From Streptosporangiaceae bacterium (GTDB lineage Bacteria > Actinomycetota > Actinomycetes > Streptosporangiales > Streptosporangiaceae): DNA of 41,620 nucleotides. The stretch is taken from positions 1 through 41,620 of the forward strand of contig JAFAZE010000084.1 in NCBI GenBank assembly GCA_019239975.1, in the 5' to 3' direction. The notes below the pieces were generated by a model. It was not told the origin of the DNA. It worked only from the letters and a program-made list of their open reading frames with translations, and did no database searches. The position numbers and the translations under genes are program-made. Below are positions 6,840 to 14,881 of this stretch, one piece after another. How positions within the stretch are numbered: position 1 is the first letter of the stretch; the number at the start of each line of letters is the position of its first letter.

Positions 6840-7865
6840 CTACCGGCCGGCCGAGTTCTCGGCCAGGCCGGCGACGTACGCCCGGCTCTCACGCCAGGCC
6901 GTCACCTGGTCGGGCCGGCCGAACTCGGCGAGGTAGTCCCGCACGCGGTCCTTGACGTGATCCCACACCAGGAGCGGCTCGAAGCCAGACGTGCCGCCGC
7001 CCGCGAACGGGGCGAGCGGCTCGACCACGGTGTCGAGGGCCGGGTAGTAGAAGACGGCCACCGAACGCCGGGTGCCGGTGCCGCCCGCCACCACGCGGTG
7101 CCTGCCGGGGCGCAGCCGCCCGGCGGTCCAGCGGGCGAGCAGGTTGCCGGAGAACACCTGCAGCGCGCCGGGGACGACGGGCACGGGCAGCCAGGTTCCG
7201 TCCGGCGCCTGGATCTGCAGGCCCTCGTAGACGCCCTCCTGCGCCAGGATCGTGATCGCCGAGTCGTCGGAGTGCTCGAGCAGCAGCAGCTTGGCGCCGT
7301 CCGTCTCGTCCTCGGTGCCGGGATACGTCCAGGTCGGGTAGTCGTTCACGGTCAGCCTGAAGTGCGGCAGCGCCCCCACGGGGAACGTGTCTTCGGCAAG
7401 CCCCTGCGCCCGGGCGTAAAGGCCCAGCATCCTTTCGGCGAGCCGGCGGCAGGCCTCCATGTACCCGAACGTCACGTCGCGGAGCGCGGGATCGTCCTGC
7501 GGCCAGACGTTGGAGTGCGCGTACAGGCCGGCGTACTCCGCGGGCAGCCCGGCTGCCCGCGCGTCCCCGGCGTTGTCGAACTGCGCCACGTTGAACCGCT
7601 CGAGCTCCAGCCGCCCGAAGTCGTCCGGCCACTGCCGCCAGCCCAGGTAGGGATGCCCGGTCGGGCTCGCGAGCCTGGCCTTCTCCGCTCTGGGCAGGCC
7701 GAGCAGTCGCGCCATGCGCTCGCTGAATTCGCCGCTCAGGCTCTCCGGCACGCCGTGGCCGACGACCTGGACCACCCCGAGTTCCTCGGTGGCGGCCCGC
7801 ACCACCTCGAGCACATCCCTGTCACCGGTCCTGCCGAGGTCGATCACTGGAATCGCGTAGCTCAT
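6840..7865 (-). CDS. 2-oxoglutarate/Fe(II)-dependent oxygenase, isopenicillin-N-synthase-like
   Basis: Member of the IPNS/plant-type 2OG-Fe(II) oxygenases. The N-terminal DIOX_N-like part (IPVIDLGRTG, VVQVVGHGVPE) precedes the jelly-roll core. Iron ligands are His198 and Asp200 in HSDDSAITIL, and His256 in RHRVVAGG. Further on, RRSVAVFYYP supplies the R-x-S-like pair that binds 2-oxoglutarate. Length 341 aa is normal. The substrate is not known; relatives hydroxylate or desaturate small metabolites or peptides. It lies 91 bases downstream of a small repeat-peptide gene on the same strand, and a repeat rich in GTACG half-sites overlaps the space between them. Confidence 0.85.
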   Translation of the reverse strand: MSYAIPVIDLGRTGDRDVLEVVRAATEELGVVQVVGHGVPESLSGEFSERMARLLGLPRAEKARLASPTGHPYLGWRQWPDDFGRLELERFNVAQFDNAGDARAAGLPAEYAGLYAHSNVWPQDDPALRDVTFGYMEACRRLAERMLGLYARAQGLAEDTFPVGALPHFRLTVNDYPTWTYPGTEDETDGAKLLLLEHSDDSAITILAQEGVYEGLQIQAPDGTWLPVPVVPGALQVFSGNLLARWTAGRLRPGRHRVVAGGTGTRRSVAVFYYPALDTVVEPLAPFAGGGTSGFEPLLVWDHVKDRVRDYLAEFGRPDQVTAWRESRAYVAGLAENSAGR

Positions 7866-7882
7866 ACCGCCACCCTAAGACG

Positions 7883-7904
7883 GGGTACGAAAGTACGCGT
7901 ACCC
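7883..7904. promoter_or_regulatory. Inverted repeat GGGTACG-N8-CGTACCC upstream of oxygenase
   Basis: Arms at 7883-7889 and 7898-7904. The spacer itself is AAAGTACG, the half-site of the palindrome at 5693-5712. The site is 18-39 bases upstream of the oxygenase start, a usual operator position. Confidence 0.6.
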
Positions 7905-7956
7905 GCAGGGCCGGAGGGCGGCTGCCGGGCCCTCGCCGCACCTGCCGACGGCGCTG

Positions 7957-8142
7957 CTATTCCGGATCCGGCGGCAGGACCTCGGCGGACTCGGGTTCCG
8001 CCTCCGGCGGCAGGACCTCGGCCGATCCGGGCTCCGCCTCCGGTGCCAGCGGCGACCCTGGGCGGGTCCCCCTTCCCGGCGGCAGAACCTCGGCCGGCTC
8101 GGGCTCTGGCTCCGGCGGCAGCGGTGACGAGTATTCGCTCAT
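7957..8142 (-). CDS. Small acidic proline-rich repeat protein
   Basis: 61-aa protein not assigned to a family. It begins MSEYSSPLPPEPEPEPAEVL and then carries repeats of the type EAEP-x-SAEVLPP; the AEVLPP motif occurs three times. It has no Cys, no membrane segment and no signal peptide. A very good Shine-Dalgarno (GGAGGAG, about 4 bases before the ATG) supports translation. It lies directly upstream of the 2OG oxygenase on the same strand and may be co-transcribed with it. The repeat pattern resembles a multi-core precursor peptide, but no leader-processing gene is nearby, so a structural or unknown role is equally possible. Confidence 0.6.
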   Translation of the reverse strand: MSEYSSPLPPEPEPEPAEVLPPGRGTRPGSPLAPEAEPGSAEVLPPEAEPESAEVLPPDPE

Positions 8143-8359
8143 GATCTCCTCCGGGGTGGGGCGCTCTACTTCCCGGGTGTTGACTTCCCGAATCGCGCGC
8201 AGCCCATGCGGTTCTTCCCGGCCGGCCTTGACGTGGCGGGAAACCGAAAGTTAACACCCGTTCCGTTCGGCTCACATTGTTTCTGAACTGACGGATGGGT
8301 GATCATTCCAGGGGAAGCGGGACGGACCGCACGCGCGACTGAAAACTGGGAGGGCAGCG

Positions 8360-9853
8360 ATGGGCGGCGACGCCGGCACCGGGAAGACGACCACGGCCGA
8401 ACCGCTCGGTGGCGCGCCGCAGGAGTACGCCGCGTTCAAGGTCGAGCAGCGCGGCATCGACCTGATCCCGGACGACGAGCGCAAGTTGACGCCCGCCGGG
8501 CTGTTCTGGCTCTGGGCGGGCGCGGTTTTCAACGTGGAGTTCTTCTTCTACGGCACGCTGATCATGGCCTTTGGCCTGTCGGTGCCGCAGGCGGTCGCCG
8601 CCATCCTGATCGGCAACCTGTGCTACGCGTTCCTCGGCTTCGCGAGCCTGCAGGGCCCGAAGACCGGCACCACCGCGTTCATGGTCAGCCGGGCGCCGTT
8701 CGGCCAGAACGGGAACCGGCTGGTCGCCCTGTTCAACTGGGTGACGCAGGTCGGGTTCGAGATCGAGGGCATTTACTTCGTCGCCGCCACGGTCATCCTG
8801 CTGTTCTCGCTGCACGGCACCAAACTGGACGGGCCCGCCAAGATCGTGGTGATCATCCTCGCCGCGCTGCTGCAGATGATCGTGCCGCTGCTCGGCCACG
8901 CGACGATCAGCAAGGTCCTGCGCTACCTGGCCTACGTGTTCATCGTGTTCTTCGCGGTGCTGGCCGGGTTCACGTTCAACCGGCTGAACCTGTCCGCGTT
9001 CCACGTCAAGCCGGCCACGTTCGCCGTGTGGACCACCGCGCTGGTGGTGATCATCTCGGTCGGCGGGCTCGGCTGGACCGAAAACGGCAACGACTACTCG
9101 CGCTACCTGCCGCGCACCACCCCCGCGCCGCGGACGTTCTGGTCCGCGGCGCTCGGTCCCGCGGTCCCGTCGATCCTGCTGGAACTGCTCGGCGTGTTCG
9201 CGTTCACGATCGGTGGCAAGCTGGTCGGAATCACCCAGCTCGGCGTGCCGCAGTCGTTCCCGTCCTGGTTCGTGACCCCGTTCCTCATCTTCGCGGTGTT
9301 CCAGCTTCTCGCGATCAACACCATCGACATGTACTCCTCCGGAGTCACGCTTCAGGCGCTCGGCGTGCCGGTCAAGCGGTGGGGCGCGGTCATCATCGAC
9401 ACCGTGGTGTGCGCGGTGGTCACTGGCCTGATCTTGTTCCACGGCAACTTCAGCAAGGACTTCGCCGGGTTCCTGCTGTACATCGTGGTGTGGCTGGCGC
9501 CGTGGTTCGGCATCCTGATGACCGACTACCTGCTGCGCCGCCGCCGGTATGACCCGCTGTCGCTGGCGCGGTCGCGGGGCGGGCTGTACTGGCGCAACGG
9601 CGGCATCCACTGGCCGGCCGTCATCGCCCAGGTCGTGGGCATGGTCGCCACGCTGATGTGGATCAACGCGGCGACCGCCTTCCCCGCCTACACCGGCCCG
9701 GTCTCGAACAACTTCCCGGGTCTGGCCGGCGGCGACTTCGGCTGGGCGCTCGGCATCGTGGTCGGCGCCGGCGTGTACTGGCTGCTCGCCAGCCGCGGCG
9801 TGCGGCGTGAGGCCGCCGAGACGCCCGTCCTGACGAGTTACGTGAAGTCCTGA
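8360..9853 (+). CDS. NCS1-family nucleobase permease (cytosine/purine/allantoin type)
   Basis: Twelve-helix transporter of the nucleobase:cation symporter-1 family, which imports cytosine, purines, allantoin or hydantoins with a cation. The N-terminal cytoplasmic part (VEQRGIDLIPDDERK) leads to the conserved first helices (LFWLWAGAVFNVEFFFYG, VAAILIGNLCYAFLGFASLQGPKTGTTAFMVSR split over helices 1-2). Later come GWTENGNDYSRYLPR and WFGILMTDYLLRRRRYD, both typical of the family. 497 aa is a standard length. GGGAGGG lies 4-10 bases ahead of the ATG. The N-terminal GTGKTTT is by chance not a P-loop of an ATPase. No metabolic partner genes are next to it, so the substrate is open. Confidence 0.9.
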   Translation: MGGDAGTGKTTTAEPLGGAPQEYAAFKVEQRGIDLIPDDERKLTPAGLFWLWAGAVFNVEFFFYGTLIMAFGLSVPQAVAAILIGNLCYAFLGFASLQGPKTGTTAFMVSRAPFGQNGNRLVALFNWVTQVGFEIEGIYFVAATVILLFSLHGTKLDGPAKIVVIILAALLQMIVPLLGHATISKVLRYLAYVFIVFFAVLAGFTFNRLNLSAFHVKPATFAVWTTALVVIISVGGLGWTENGNDYSRYLPRTTPAPRTFWSAALGPAVPSILLELLGVFAFTIGGKLVGITQLGVPQSFPSWFVTPFLIFAVFQLLAINTIDMYSSGVTLQALGVPVKRWGAVIIDTVVCAVVTGLILFHGNFSKDFAGFLLYIVVWLAPWFGILMTDYLLRRRRYDPLSLARSRGGLYWRNGGIHWPAVIAQVVGMVATLMWINAATAFPAYTGPVSNNFPGLAGGDFGWALGIVVGAGVYWLLASRGVRREAAETPVLTSYVKS

Positions 9854-9870
9854 CCGGCCTCGTCAGCTCG

Positions 9871-10707
9871 TCAGACGGCTCCGGCGATATGCACGACGTG
9901 CGTGACGAAGGCGGCGGTCTCCGCGCGCAGCGCCCGTGAGCCGCGCCCGGGCCGCGCCGGAAGACCGCGCCAGTAGTCCAGCGCGTCATGGATGACCGGA
10001 TGCCAGCGGTCGCCGAACACGCCGAGCGCGTACTCGCCGGCCTGCTCCTTCGAGATCACGGTGCCGGTGCGGATCGTCGCGTGCATCCGGGCCGTGCCGA
10101 GCACCCCCCACGCCGCGAGCCGGCGCGCGTGCACCTGGGTCAGCCGCCGCCGCCACGCCGCGATCCCGCCGCCCGCGACGGCGTCCGCCCACGGCCGCCA
10201 GTACGACACCAGGTTGGCCGCCGTCCAGTCGCGCAGCGCGGCGTCGTCCAGGTGGATGGCCAGCCGTTCCGGTGCCGGCCCGCGCACCGGGACGCCGCCG
10301 TGCGCGAGCGTCCACCAGGTCACCGGGTTGACGTCGAACGCCTTGCCCACGTCGAAGGTCCCGGCCACCTGCCTGGCCATCGCGCGGACCGCGCCGGGCG
10401 GCGAGGCGAGGTCCGCTTCCCGGAGGAACACCCCGTTGCACAGCAATGGCCACGGCCGCGCGTGCGCGGCCGCCCGCAGCATGCCCTCGGCGTAGCACCG
10501 CCGGTGCACCCGGCGCAGCGCGGCGACCTCGGCGGCGGACAGCGGCCGCCCGAGCGTCGCGACGAAGTCGATGTCGCTGCGCCCGGGCCGAAACCCACCG
10601 AGAGCGATCGACCCGACCAGGTAGAAGCCCTTCACCAGCCCGGGCAGCGCGGCGTCGACGCGGCCGAGGAACCGGCCCGTCACCCCGGCGGCGGCCTCCG
10701 GAAGCAC
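9871..10707 (-). CDS. Nucleotidyltransferase-domain protein (aminoglycoside adenylyltransferase-like)
   Basis: N-terminal minimal nucleotidyltransferase fold: VGSIALGGFRPGRSDIDFV, with G-S at residues 32-33 and the metal-binding D45-x-D47. The C-terminal half is helical (DUF4111-like), with NLVSYWRPWADAV and KEQAGEYAL, the latter like the helix of AadA-type enzymes. Proteins of this kind adenylylate aminoglycosides or have unknown targets; the resistance role is not proven here. Length 278 aa fits the AadA range. It is monocistronic, convergent with the permease, and directly precedes the tRNA gene that carries the island. Confidence 0.8.
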   Translation of the reverse strand: MLPEAAAGVTGRFLGRVDAALPGLVKGFYLVGSIALGGFRPGRSDIDFVATLGRPLSAAEVAALRRVHRRCYAEGMLRAAAHARPWPLLCNGVFLREADLASPPGAVRAMARQVAGTFDVGKAFDVNPVTWWTLAHGGVPVRGPAPERLAIHLDDAALRDWTAANLVSYWRPWADAVAGGGIAAWRRRLTQVHARRLAAWGVLGTARMHATIRTGTVISKEQAGEYALGVFGDRWHPVIHDALDYWRGLPARPGRGSRALRAETAAFVTHVVHIAGAV

Positions 10708-10871
10708 GCGCCAAGCCTAGCGTCAGCCCCGCCCCTGGTAACCTGAAACAGATCCTGGCGGTGCCTCGCTTGCTCCGCCCCGGCCGGTTGCCGCGCGGCG
10801 CGACACGCTGCGACACACTGCGACCCGAGCGTAGCCGTTGCGTGATCTTGGCCGTGCACAATTATCACCGG

Positions 10872-10945
10872 GCGCCCGTAGCTCAGCCGGATAGAGCAGC
10901 TGCCTTCTAAGCAGCGGGTCGCGGGTTCGAATCCTGCCGGGCGCG
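10872..10945 (+). tRNA. tRNA-Arg (anticodon TCT)
   Basis: Full cloverleaf: acceptor GCGCCCG with CGGGCGC, D stem GCTC/GAGC, anticodon stem GCTGC/GCAGC around loop CTTCTAA (anticodon TCT, arginine AGA), T arm GCGGG-TTCGAAT-CCTGC. CCA is not encoded. Its 3' 43 bases are repeated at 19432-19474, so it served as integration site of a mobile island; the gene itself remains intact. Confidence 0.95.
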
Positions 10946-10946
10946 C
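10904..10946 (+). other. Attachment site, left copy (within tRNA-Arg)
   Basis: 43 bases from the anticodon loop through the 3' end of tRNA-Arg and one base beyond, identical to 19432-19474. This is the usual core of a tyrosine-recombinase att site. Together the two copies bound an 8.5-kb island. Confidence 0.9.
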
Positions 10947-11034
10947 AAGGATTTCAGGCTCCTGAGCAGCCCGTATGTAGCTGACTCCTGTAGCAGTAGG
11001 TCAGGGGTGGAACGACTCGAAGGAGCAGACCACC

Positions 11035-12276
11035 ATGGCCGACGACCGCCCCGCGTGGGCTCGACGGCTGACCAACGAGCGCGAGGCGCGCGGCTGGAGT
11101 CAAGCCGAGGCAATCCGCGCTCTGAAGGCCAGCGCCAGGGGAGCGGAAGAGACCATCCACGCGAGCGATGAGAGCCTGCTACGCCAGTGGAAGCGCTGGT
11201 AAAACGGTGAGGTGGAGCCCGGTTTCTACAAGCCGATCATCGCCAGGATGTTCGGCACCGTCACACACGCCTTCTTCCCTGTCCCGTCGAAGCGCGACCC
11301 CGACTCGGTGCTCGCGGTAACAGGCATGGACACTCTGGAGCTTGTCAGCAGGATTCAGCGCTCCGACCTCGACAACGCGACGCTTGACGCACTACGGATC
11401 ATGGCCGACCGGCTCTGTTCTGAGTATCCGTTCATGCCGAGCGATCAACTCCTGGCAGAAGGCCGCAGCTGGCTACGACGGATCACCGAGTTTCACGGGC
11501 AGCGCGTAACTCTGAGCCAGCATCGCGAAATCCTCGTGCTAGCTGGGTGGATCGCGCTTCTTATCGCCTGCGTCGAGTACGACACTGGAGACCGCCAGGC
11601 CGCCGAGATGACTCGTCAGGCGGCCCTGTCGCTGGCAACCGAAGCTGACCACGCGGAGATCAGGAGATGGGCTCACGAGATTCGCGCCTGGATAGCACTC
11701 ACCAGCGGCAACTACCACGGCGTCGTCACGGCTGCCGAAGCCGGAAGGGACAGTGCGCCGCACTACAGCGTGGCCGTCCAGCTCGCCGCGCAGGAGGCGA
11801 AGGCGTGGGCGCGTATCGGTGACAGGCGCCAGACAGAAGTCGCGCTCGACCGCGGCCGCCGACTTCTCGAAGCGCTGCCCTACCCGGACAACCTCGACCA
11901 TCACTTCGTCGTCGACCCGACCAAGTTCGACTTCTACGCCATGGATTGCTACCGCCACCTGGCCGAGGACCGGATAGCATCCACCCTCGCCAACGAGGTA
12001 ATCCAGGCAAGCACAGACTCCGACGGCACCGAGCGAGCACCCATGCGTCTAGCCGAGGCCCGAGTCACCCTCGGAGTCTCGGCAGCCCGCGAAGGGGACC
12101 TCGAAGGCGCAATCCACTACGGTCAGCAAGCCCTCAACGGCCAGCGCAAATCGCTGCCGTCCCTCCTGATGGTGAGCCGCGACCTAACCAGGGTTCTCAA
12201 CGACCGGTATCCCGGCGAGCAAGCCACCGCGACCTACCTTGACCAGATCCGCGCCCTGACGGACCACTCAAGCTAG
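11035..12276 (+). pseudogene. XRE-family regulator with TPR-like C-terminus, interrupted by a stop
   Basis: A good start (AAGGAG, then ATG at 11035) opens MADDRPAWARRLTNEREARG, WSQAEAIRALK and further into an HTH. The frame is cut by TAA at 11200-11202 within KRWxNGEVEPGFYK. In relatives this point typically reads W-E-N-G, so GAA or GAG has become TAA. The same frame then runs on without a break to 12276 and encodes the helical remainder (HREILVLAGWIALLIACVEY, AVQLAAQEAKAWARIGDR), like the TPR-containing regulators common in Streptomyces. A GTG at 11212 could start a separate 354-aa protein lacking the HTH. The end overlaps the convergent CutA-like gene by 4 bases. Read-through or sequencing error cannot be excluded. 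Confidence 0.75.
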
Positions 12277-12635
12277 CCCTGCCTGGCCATCAGGCCATCA
12301 AGATACCCACGATCACCGAACGACACGGGAAGCACTATTAGCTCAACCGTGTCTTGCCCGCGTTCTTCAAGCACTCGCTTCACCAGGTCGTGAACGCGCC
12401 CCTCGGTACTCAGCGGCAGCACGAGCCACCTGTGCGCAGTCTCTTGCACACCGTGGTCCCACTTGATGGGTGTCACCGGTCCCACGATCGTACCGGAGGC
12501 AGTCACACGCTGCCCAACCAGCCCACGAAGCAGCGCTCTGGCGTCCTCAAGATCATCAAGCGCCACTTGTACCTGAAACCACTGCATGCCCATAGCTTCA
12601 TCATCCACGCCATATGGGCTCCCGCGGCGGTCCAT
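12273..12635 (-). CDS. CutA-like (divalent cation tolerance fold) protein
   Basis: About 106 aa from the likely start MGMQWFQVQVALDD (in-frame ATG near 12590) or 120 aa from 12635. The order of segments follows CutA1: DLEDARALLRGLVGQRVTA, then GPVTPIKW, then HRWLVLPLSTEGRVHDLVKRV, then VELIVLPVSFGDRGYLDGL. The family forms ferredoxin-like trimers. Its name refers to metal tolerance but the molecular role is unclear; the usual Cys of the AAC motif is missing here (VTASG). It faces the XRE pseudogene, a neighbour pair I also expect in other actinomycetes, and overlaps it by 4 bases. Confidence 0.65.
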   Translation of the reverse strand: MDRRGSPYGVDDEAMGMQWFQVQVALDDLEDARALLRGLVGQRVTASGTIVGPVTPIKWDHGVQETAHRWLVLPLSTEGRVHDLVKRVLEERGQDTVELIVLPVSFGDRGYLDGLMARQG

Positions 12636-12703
12636 GTCCAGTGGGCGGTCTCAATCATGCGCTATTGTCCGTATCGCTGGTATGGTTCCGCCATCTCATT
12701 GAG

Positions 12704-14881
12704 ATGGACGGAGTAGCGCAGCGTGCGGGGAGGGCGCAGGTGTCACGGTTGACGGAGTTGCTCCGCGAGATCGAACGCAAGGATGCGCGTCTCGCGGCTG
12801 ACCTTGCTAACGAGTACAAGACCCTCAGCGAGCGCAGAGCGTTCGGCCTCAACTTCGAGCGGCACGTCCCAGAGACTGTCGACCTTCCGGGCCGCCCCAT
12901 CCGACGTGGCGACAAGGTCCGCTTTCTTCCGATGCGGGGAGCCTCGGCCGGGACCATCGACAAGCGACTCTGGCGCGTAGCGTCGATTGCGGGCACAGAT
13001 CACGCGCGGGTTGCCAACCTCGTCCGACAGGCAAGTCCCGATGGCGGACTCGAGACGGCTACTCGTCCGCTCGACGCCCTTGTCGTCGTCGCGGAGTTCA
13101 GAGACCCGGTCTATCCCGGCCTTGTATCGGCCGGACGAGTTAAGCGCGGCGGCGACAAGCCATTTCACACGGTGATCAACGCCGAGAACTTCCATGCGCT
13201 CCAAGCCCTCTTGTACACGCACGAGGGTAAGGTCGACGCCATCTACGTAGACCCGCCGTACAACTCGGGTGCGCGCGACTGGAAGTACAACAACGACTAC
13301 GTCGACGGCGAGGACCTCTACCGGCACTCGAAGTGGCTGGCATTTATGGAGCGGCGCTTGGTTCTCGCTAAGAAATTGCTAAACTCCGAGGATTCTGTGC
13401 TGATCGTCACGATTGACGAGAGGGAAATCCATCGGCTGGGACTGCTCATCGAGCAGGTATTTCCCGAGGCGAAGACGCAGATGGTCACTATAACCATTAA
13501 CCATCGGGGCGTCGCACGTAACCGAGAGTTCACGCGAGTCGAGGAGTATGCATTCTTCGTATTCTTTGGCTCAGCTGGCCCAGCTCAGACGAATGACGAT
13601 CTTCTCACAGGGCAACCGGACGATACAGATGGGGATGAACCGGTCAGGTGGGAGCGTCTCATCAAAGGCAGCAATGAGGCTCGACGACAGGATCGGCCGA
13701 ATCTTTTCTATCCAGTCTATATCGATCCCGTCAACAAGCGCATCGTGAAAATTGGTGCAGCGCTTCCTCCCGACGTGCCACGTGACAGCGTGAAGATTCC
13801 AGGCGGCCTTGTGGCCGTATGGCCTCTGGCGAGAAATGGCAGCGAAAAGCGGTGGCAATTGGCTCCCGAAACGCTGACAAATTTGGTGGCGCAGGGAATA
13901 GCGAAAGTAGGGGCCTATGACAAAAGGAACGATCACTGGAGCATCTTGTACCTGAACCGAGGTCAGCTTGAGCGCATCGATCGCGGCGAGATCGCGGTTA
14001 CGGGAAAGGACGCTAATGGAGTTCTTACGCTTGAGCAGGTCTCGCGCCCCAAGCGCGCTGGCATGACGGTTTGGAATCGCACCCGCCACAACGCTGGCTA
14101 TTACGGCTCAGGCATGTTGACAGCCTTGATTCCGGGCCGCAAGTTTCCCTTCCCAAAGTCCCTCTATGCTGTCGAGGATACGCTTCGCTTTGCTGTAGCA
14201 AACAAGCCTAGTGCCATAGTTCTCGACTTCTTCGCGGGTTCGGGCACGACGGCCCATGCTGTAATGCGGCTGAACCGTCAAGACAACGGGCGCCGACAGT
14301 GTATCTCGGTAACTAACAACGAGGTTTCCCCTAACGAGCAAGCTGCGCTAGATGTCCGTGGCCTACGCCCAGGAGATGCTGAATGGGAGGCCTTTGGAAT
14401 CTGTGACCACATCACTGAGCCGCGACTTCGCGCAGCCGTGACCGGGCGCACACCGGAGGACCAACCGGTGAGGGGTGACTACAAGTTTATAGATGAGTTT
14501 CCGATGTCCGAGGGCTTCGAGGAGAATGTCGAGTTCTTCAGGATGACCTATGAAGCTCCGAGAGCGGTTGCCCACAACCGGGCCTTCGAAGCAATTGCGC
14601 CGTTGTTGTGGCTACGGGCTGGCTCACAGGGTCGACGCATCGACACGGCCGCCGATGACTTCGCGGTAGCCGACACCTACGGCGTTTTGTTCGACCTTGA
14701 CGCGTCGGCAGCCTTCGTCGAGGCGTTGCAGAAGGCCGAATCGGTACGTGTCGCGTTCATCGTCACTGACGACGAGTACGGATACCAGATGGTGTGCACC
14801 GAGCTTCCGGCGTATGTGAAGTCGGTCCGGATCTATGAATCCTACTTGACTAACTTTGCGATCAACACGGCCAGGGAGTGA
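12704..14881 (+). CDS. Type III-like DNA methyltransferase (Mod subunit)
   Basis: Adenine-specific DNA methyltransferase of the beta class. The catalytic motif IV DPPYN (residues 183-187, after VDAIYV) precedes the AdoMet motif FFAGSGTT (about 509-516), the order expected for type III Mod proteins. Between them lies a long variable target-recognition region (about 230-490). The N-terminus is coiled (RLTELLREIERKDARLAADLANEYK). ATG 12704 gives 725 aa; an ATG at 12614 would add 30 residues of unlikely sequence. Codon thirds are clearly less GC-rich in the middle of the gene, a sign of foreign origin. The stop overlaps the Res start (GTGA). It methylates the recognition site and is needed by Res in this class. 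Confidence 0.9.
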   Translation: MDGVAQRAGRAQVSRLTELLREIERKDARLAADLANEYKTLSERRAFGLNFERHVPETVDLPGRPIRRGDKVRFLPMRGASAGTIDKRLWRVASIAGTDHARVANLVRQASPDGGLETATRPLDALVVVAEFRDPVYPGLVSAGRVKRGGDKPFHTVINAENFHALQALLYTHEGKVDAIYVDPPYNSGARDWKYNNDYVDGEDLYRHSKWLAFMERRLVLAKKLLNSEDSVLIVTIDEREIHRLGLLIEQVFPEAKTQMVTITINHRGVARNREFTRVEEYAFFVFFGSAGPAQTNDDLLTGQPDDTDGDEPVRWERLIKGSNEARRQDRPNLFYPVYIDPVNKRIVKIGAALPPDVPRDSVKIPGGLVAVWPLARNGSEKRWQLAPETLTNLVAQGIAKVGAYDKRNDHWSILYLNRGQLERIDRGEIAVTGKDANGVLTLEQVSRPKRAGMTVWNRTRHNAGYYGSGMLTALIPGRKFPFPKSLYAVEDTLRFAVANKPSAIVLDFFAGSGTTAHAVMRLNRQDNGRRQCISVTNNEVSPNEQAALDVRGLRPGDAEWEAFGICDHITEPRLRAAVTGRTPEDQPVRGDYKFIDEFPMSEGFEENVEFFRMTYEAPRAVAHNRAFEAIAPLLWLRAGSQGRRIDTAADDFAVADTYGVLFDLDASAAFVEALQKAESVRVAFIVTDDEYGYQMVCTELPAYVKSVRIYESYLTNFAINTARE

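Noticed and set aside
8378..8398. GTGKTTT in the N-terminus of the permease as a P-loop ATPase motif
   Set aside because: It lies in the short hydrophilic N-terminus of a 12-helix transporter, with no ATPase fold around it; chance match.
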